Assembly: GCA_033439255.1 (NCBI GenBank)
Contig: CM065886.1
Coordinates: 2,604,001 to 2,668,000, forward strand
Source of the DNA: Hericium rajendrae
Lineage: Eukaryota; Basidiomycota; Agaricomycetes; Russulales; Hericiaceae
Reading direction: 5' to 3'
Length of the DNA stretch: 64,000 nt
The translations under genes and the position numbers were made by a program. The notes beneath the pieces are model-generated. The model worked only from the letters and a program-made list of their open reading frames with translations, did not search any database and was not told the DNA's origin. Position 1 is the first letter of the stretch; each line of letters begins with the position of its first letter. Shown here one piece after another: positions 62,245 through 64,000 of this stretch.

Positions 62245-64000
62245 TGTCACGCGGAAAAGCGGTTTCCGACCTAGGGGTGTCTGGGTTTTCTGGTAACTTT
62301 TCCAAGAACTCCTAGTTGTTCGATGAGGGATGGATTTGTCTTCTACTTCTGGTGTGAATCCGACTTGCCAAGGATTATGGCTGTGGGAGACGGAGGTCGA
62401 GGGTATGCGATGCGATGAAGAAGCTCGTAGAACACTGTCACTCGATGGACAATGATCAAAAGTACGATGACTCGTAGGACGTGAATATTGATGATCGGAC
62501 TGGACGTGCGTATACGTGGAATGATAACTGCTTGGATTTGTATCTTCGTGGATTGGACGTCAACGTGAATTCGTAGAATAACGTGGATTGAAAGTGCTTG
62601 TGAAGCAACTTGACCAGGATTTGATTGTAGAAAAGAACCTTAGAGGATTCTGACGTACAAACTGGGGGCAAAGATACTTGAATTTGGTGTTACAGGAACA
62701 GCCTTTATATACCCTAAGAGCTCCTATGGCTGCGCGGGTAAGAAATGTATCAAAAAGGATAGATGAAACGAGTGAGTCATTCCTAGTCATGTATAGTAAG
62801 GGTGAGTCGAAGTAGGTGACTAGGAGATGAGTCGGTCAGGATAGTGAGTCAGGAAGAGTCAAACGAAGGTAAGAGTCATAATGAGTCAACGCTCAGACGT
62901 ATGAGTCAGAGACCAAACAAATCAAGAGGAAAATGAGAGAACATAGGTGATGTAGCATCATGACGAAGACAAAGTGCAGGAAACATACGACAAAGAACAT
63001 GACCAGTCCCTTTTAGGCGTAAGGGTCTCCTATGGTCGGATGAAACTCGGCCCGAGGAGGCTCGTTCCGAACCCACTCCTTTACATCGACATCCATCCTC
63101 GCGGTTCCAGCCTCGATGGCGATCTTCTTGATCTGACAGGCCTTGCGCATGTGATCAAAGACTGCAGGCTCGCAGTGGCTGCTGTAGGATGTCGCATATG
63201 TGGAGGCCTCGTATACGCAGTGGAAAAGATCCAGTGGATCGTAAGGCTTGAGCCGATCCTTTGCCTCTGCCCCATCTCTGGTAAGCCTCTGCCTCTCTCT
63301 TCCTTCTCCGATGCACCAATGACGTGGCACGACCATGATGATGCACCCAGATCCATAAGTGGAATCGGGATCAGGGCTGGCCGGCTCCTCCCCCCAATCA
63401 GGCCCGAGATCGTCCACAACCTTCATACGTCTTACTCTCCAAACGGCCCAGGTATCCGTCACCGAGAGGAGTTCCTTGATAGCGCCATAGGCGCAGGATC
63501 CTTCGACGTCCGAGATCAACAAGATGAACTGGCCTTTGCGAATGGGCATCGTCGGCTTAACGACTGAGATCCAGGGGAAGTGCAGGTTTCCGGTGATGAG
63601 CCGGACGGTCATGAAGTTAAAAGGGAGATCAACAGAGGAGGGGGCCCAGACGTAGCCGGTGCACTGATGGAACTGTCGAGCATAGATGTGGCCGAAGGGC
63701 CCTTCGGGAATAACGGTGATGATACCGGGGGCACGGAATGTCGGGTCGGCACTGATCTCAGGAAGTGTTGGCGTAGGCGGGGGTGGAACTAATGCGGGAG
63801 CGCTCGGAGCAGCCGGAATGGAAGGAGGGAATTGGGCAGCAGAGAGCGTGGCAGGGAATGCAGCGGCCATGATGTTGGGGATGTCGTCATTCTCGTGCCT
63901 TTCTACCTCCAGTCGGAGGTCCCCTACATCCGTATCAGTCAACGTTACAAAAGAACGGTCATTGAAGATGAGTTTGGTCTCGATCTCCTGCTCCTGACGA
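62245..64000 (-). repeat. Right LTR (5' LTR in element sense), cut by the window end
   Basis: 1,756 bases visible, matching 49591-51346 at an offset of 12,654 with about seven differences. It contains the TATA box, the TGAGTCA cluster and part of the LTR-internal frame. Confidence 0.92.
63013..64000 (-). CDS. LTR-internal open frame, second copy, partial
   Basis: Same product as 50359-51717; open over the visible 309 residues and beyond to the window end. The few differences from the left copy do not interrupt it. Confidence 0.65.
   Translation of the reverse strand, partial: RQEQEIETKLIFNDRSFVTLTDTDVGDLRLEVERHENDDIPNIMAAAFPATLSAAQFPPSIPAAPSAPALVPPPPTPTLPEISADPTFRAPGIITVIPEGPFGHIYARQFHQCTGYVWAPSSVDLPFNFMTVRLITGNLHFPWISVVKPTMPIRKGQFILLISDVEGSCAYGAIKELLSVTDTWAVWRVRRMKVVDDLGPDWGEEPASPDPDSTYGSGCIIMVVPRHWCIGEGRERQRLTRDGAEAKDRLKPYDPLDLFHCVYEASTYATSYSSHCEPAVFDHMRKACQIKKIAIEAGTARMDVDVKEWVRNEPPRAEFHPTIGDPYA

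Larger units (their letters stand above)
49591..64000 (-). mobile_element. Large Ty3/gypsy-like LTR retrotransposon, very recent, running off the window
   Basis: Both LTR copies start TGTCACGCGG on the plus strand (49591 and 62245). Over the 1,756 bases visible in both they differ at about seven positions (about 0.4%), so the insertion is very recent. On the minus strand the order is LTR, primer-binding site, gag (61813-59325), a protease and long-spacer frame (59358-55618), reverse transcriptase-RNase H-integrase (55760-51861), LTR. Length exceeds 14.4 kb. It looks whole as far as it is visible, and I count no certain breaks. The outer end and target duplication on the right lie outside the window. 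Confidence 0.9.

Noticed and set aside
1-64000. CRISPR array, rRNA or tRNA genes
   Set aside because: The tandem repeats seen are minisatellites or exon repeats without regular unique spacers, and no cloverleaf with intact A and B boxes was noticed by eye; a tRNAscan run would settle the latter.

Overview
The window reads as nuclear DNA of a filamentous basidiomycete, probably an agaricomycete. Host genes are packed with 50-70 bp GT-AG introns, GC-rich genic stretches alternate with AT-rich repeats, and several proteins match families I know from mushroom-forming fungi: a secreted PhoD phosphatase, a WrbA quinone reductase, an RRN5-like SANT protein, TET/JBP-type dioxygenases and KDZ-associated CxC proteins. 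No rRNA, tRNA or CRISPR array was recognised. All exon maps were read by eye from splice signals and phase; none was tested against transcripts.

Left part (1-19.3 kb), mostly host genes: a dual-specificity phosphatase (2025-2704, +), a Ser/Pro-rich nuclear-type protein with a cyclin-docking-like RRLF motif (3155-4176, -), a decayed Spb4/DDX55 helicase tail (5273-5763), a small retro-insertion with poly(A) and 13-bp target duplication (5881-6227), a 24-exon PhoD-like phosphatase with micro-exons (6676-9973, +), WrbA (11246-12076, -), an RRN5-like protein (14103-16372, +), and two decayed genes (16671-17290; 18330-19232, fatty-acid-oxygenase-like).

Middle part (19.3-42.5 kb): a same-strand set of KDZ/TET-JBP-type accessory genes, split apart by later insertions. 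In minus-strand order they are a TET/JBP-like dioxygenase (42496 to 37729), a small Cys-cluster protein (37450 to 24603) and a CxC5/CxC6 KDZ-associated protein (21618 to 19343). The Cys-cluster gene is interrupted by a young Ty3/gypsy chromovirus (24709-37203, 5-bp duplication GATGT). Its 3' LTR is split by a terminal-inverted-repeat DNA element (31610-37001), which itself holds a second one (32070-34903). A third member (37829-40827) sits in the last exon of the TET/JBP gene. The second and third elements share TIRs, 2-bp target duplications, a TATA-driven intron-rich non-coding unit and two hairpins whose arms differ by paired compensating changes. This is the most likely undescribed system here.

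Right part (42.5-64 kb): a decayed lineage-specific gene with an exon-intron unit tandemly repeated about three times (42531-44122), two further genes of the Cys-cluster type (46384-47094; 47770-48826), and a very large, very recent gypsy-like element on the minus strand (49591 to beyond 64000) whose unusually long LTRs each carry a long open reading frame of unknown function upstream of a cluster of TGAGTCA sites and a TATA box.
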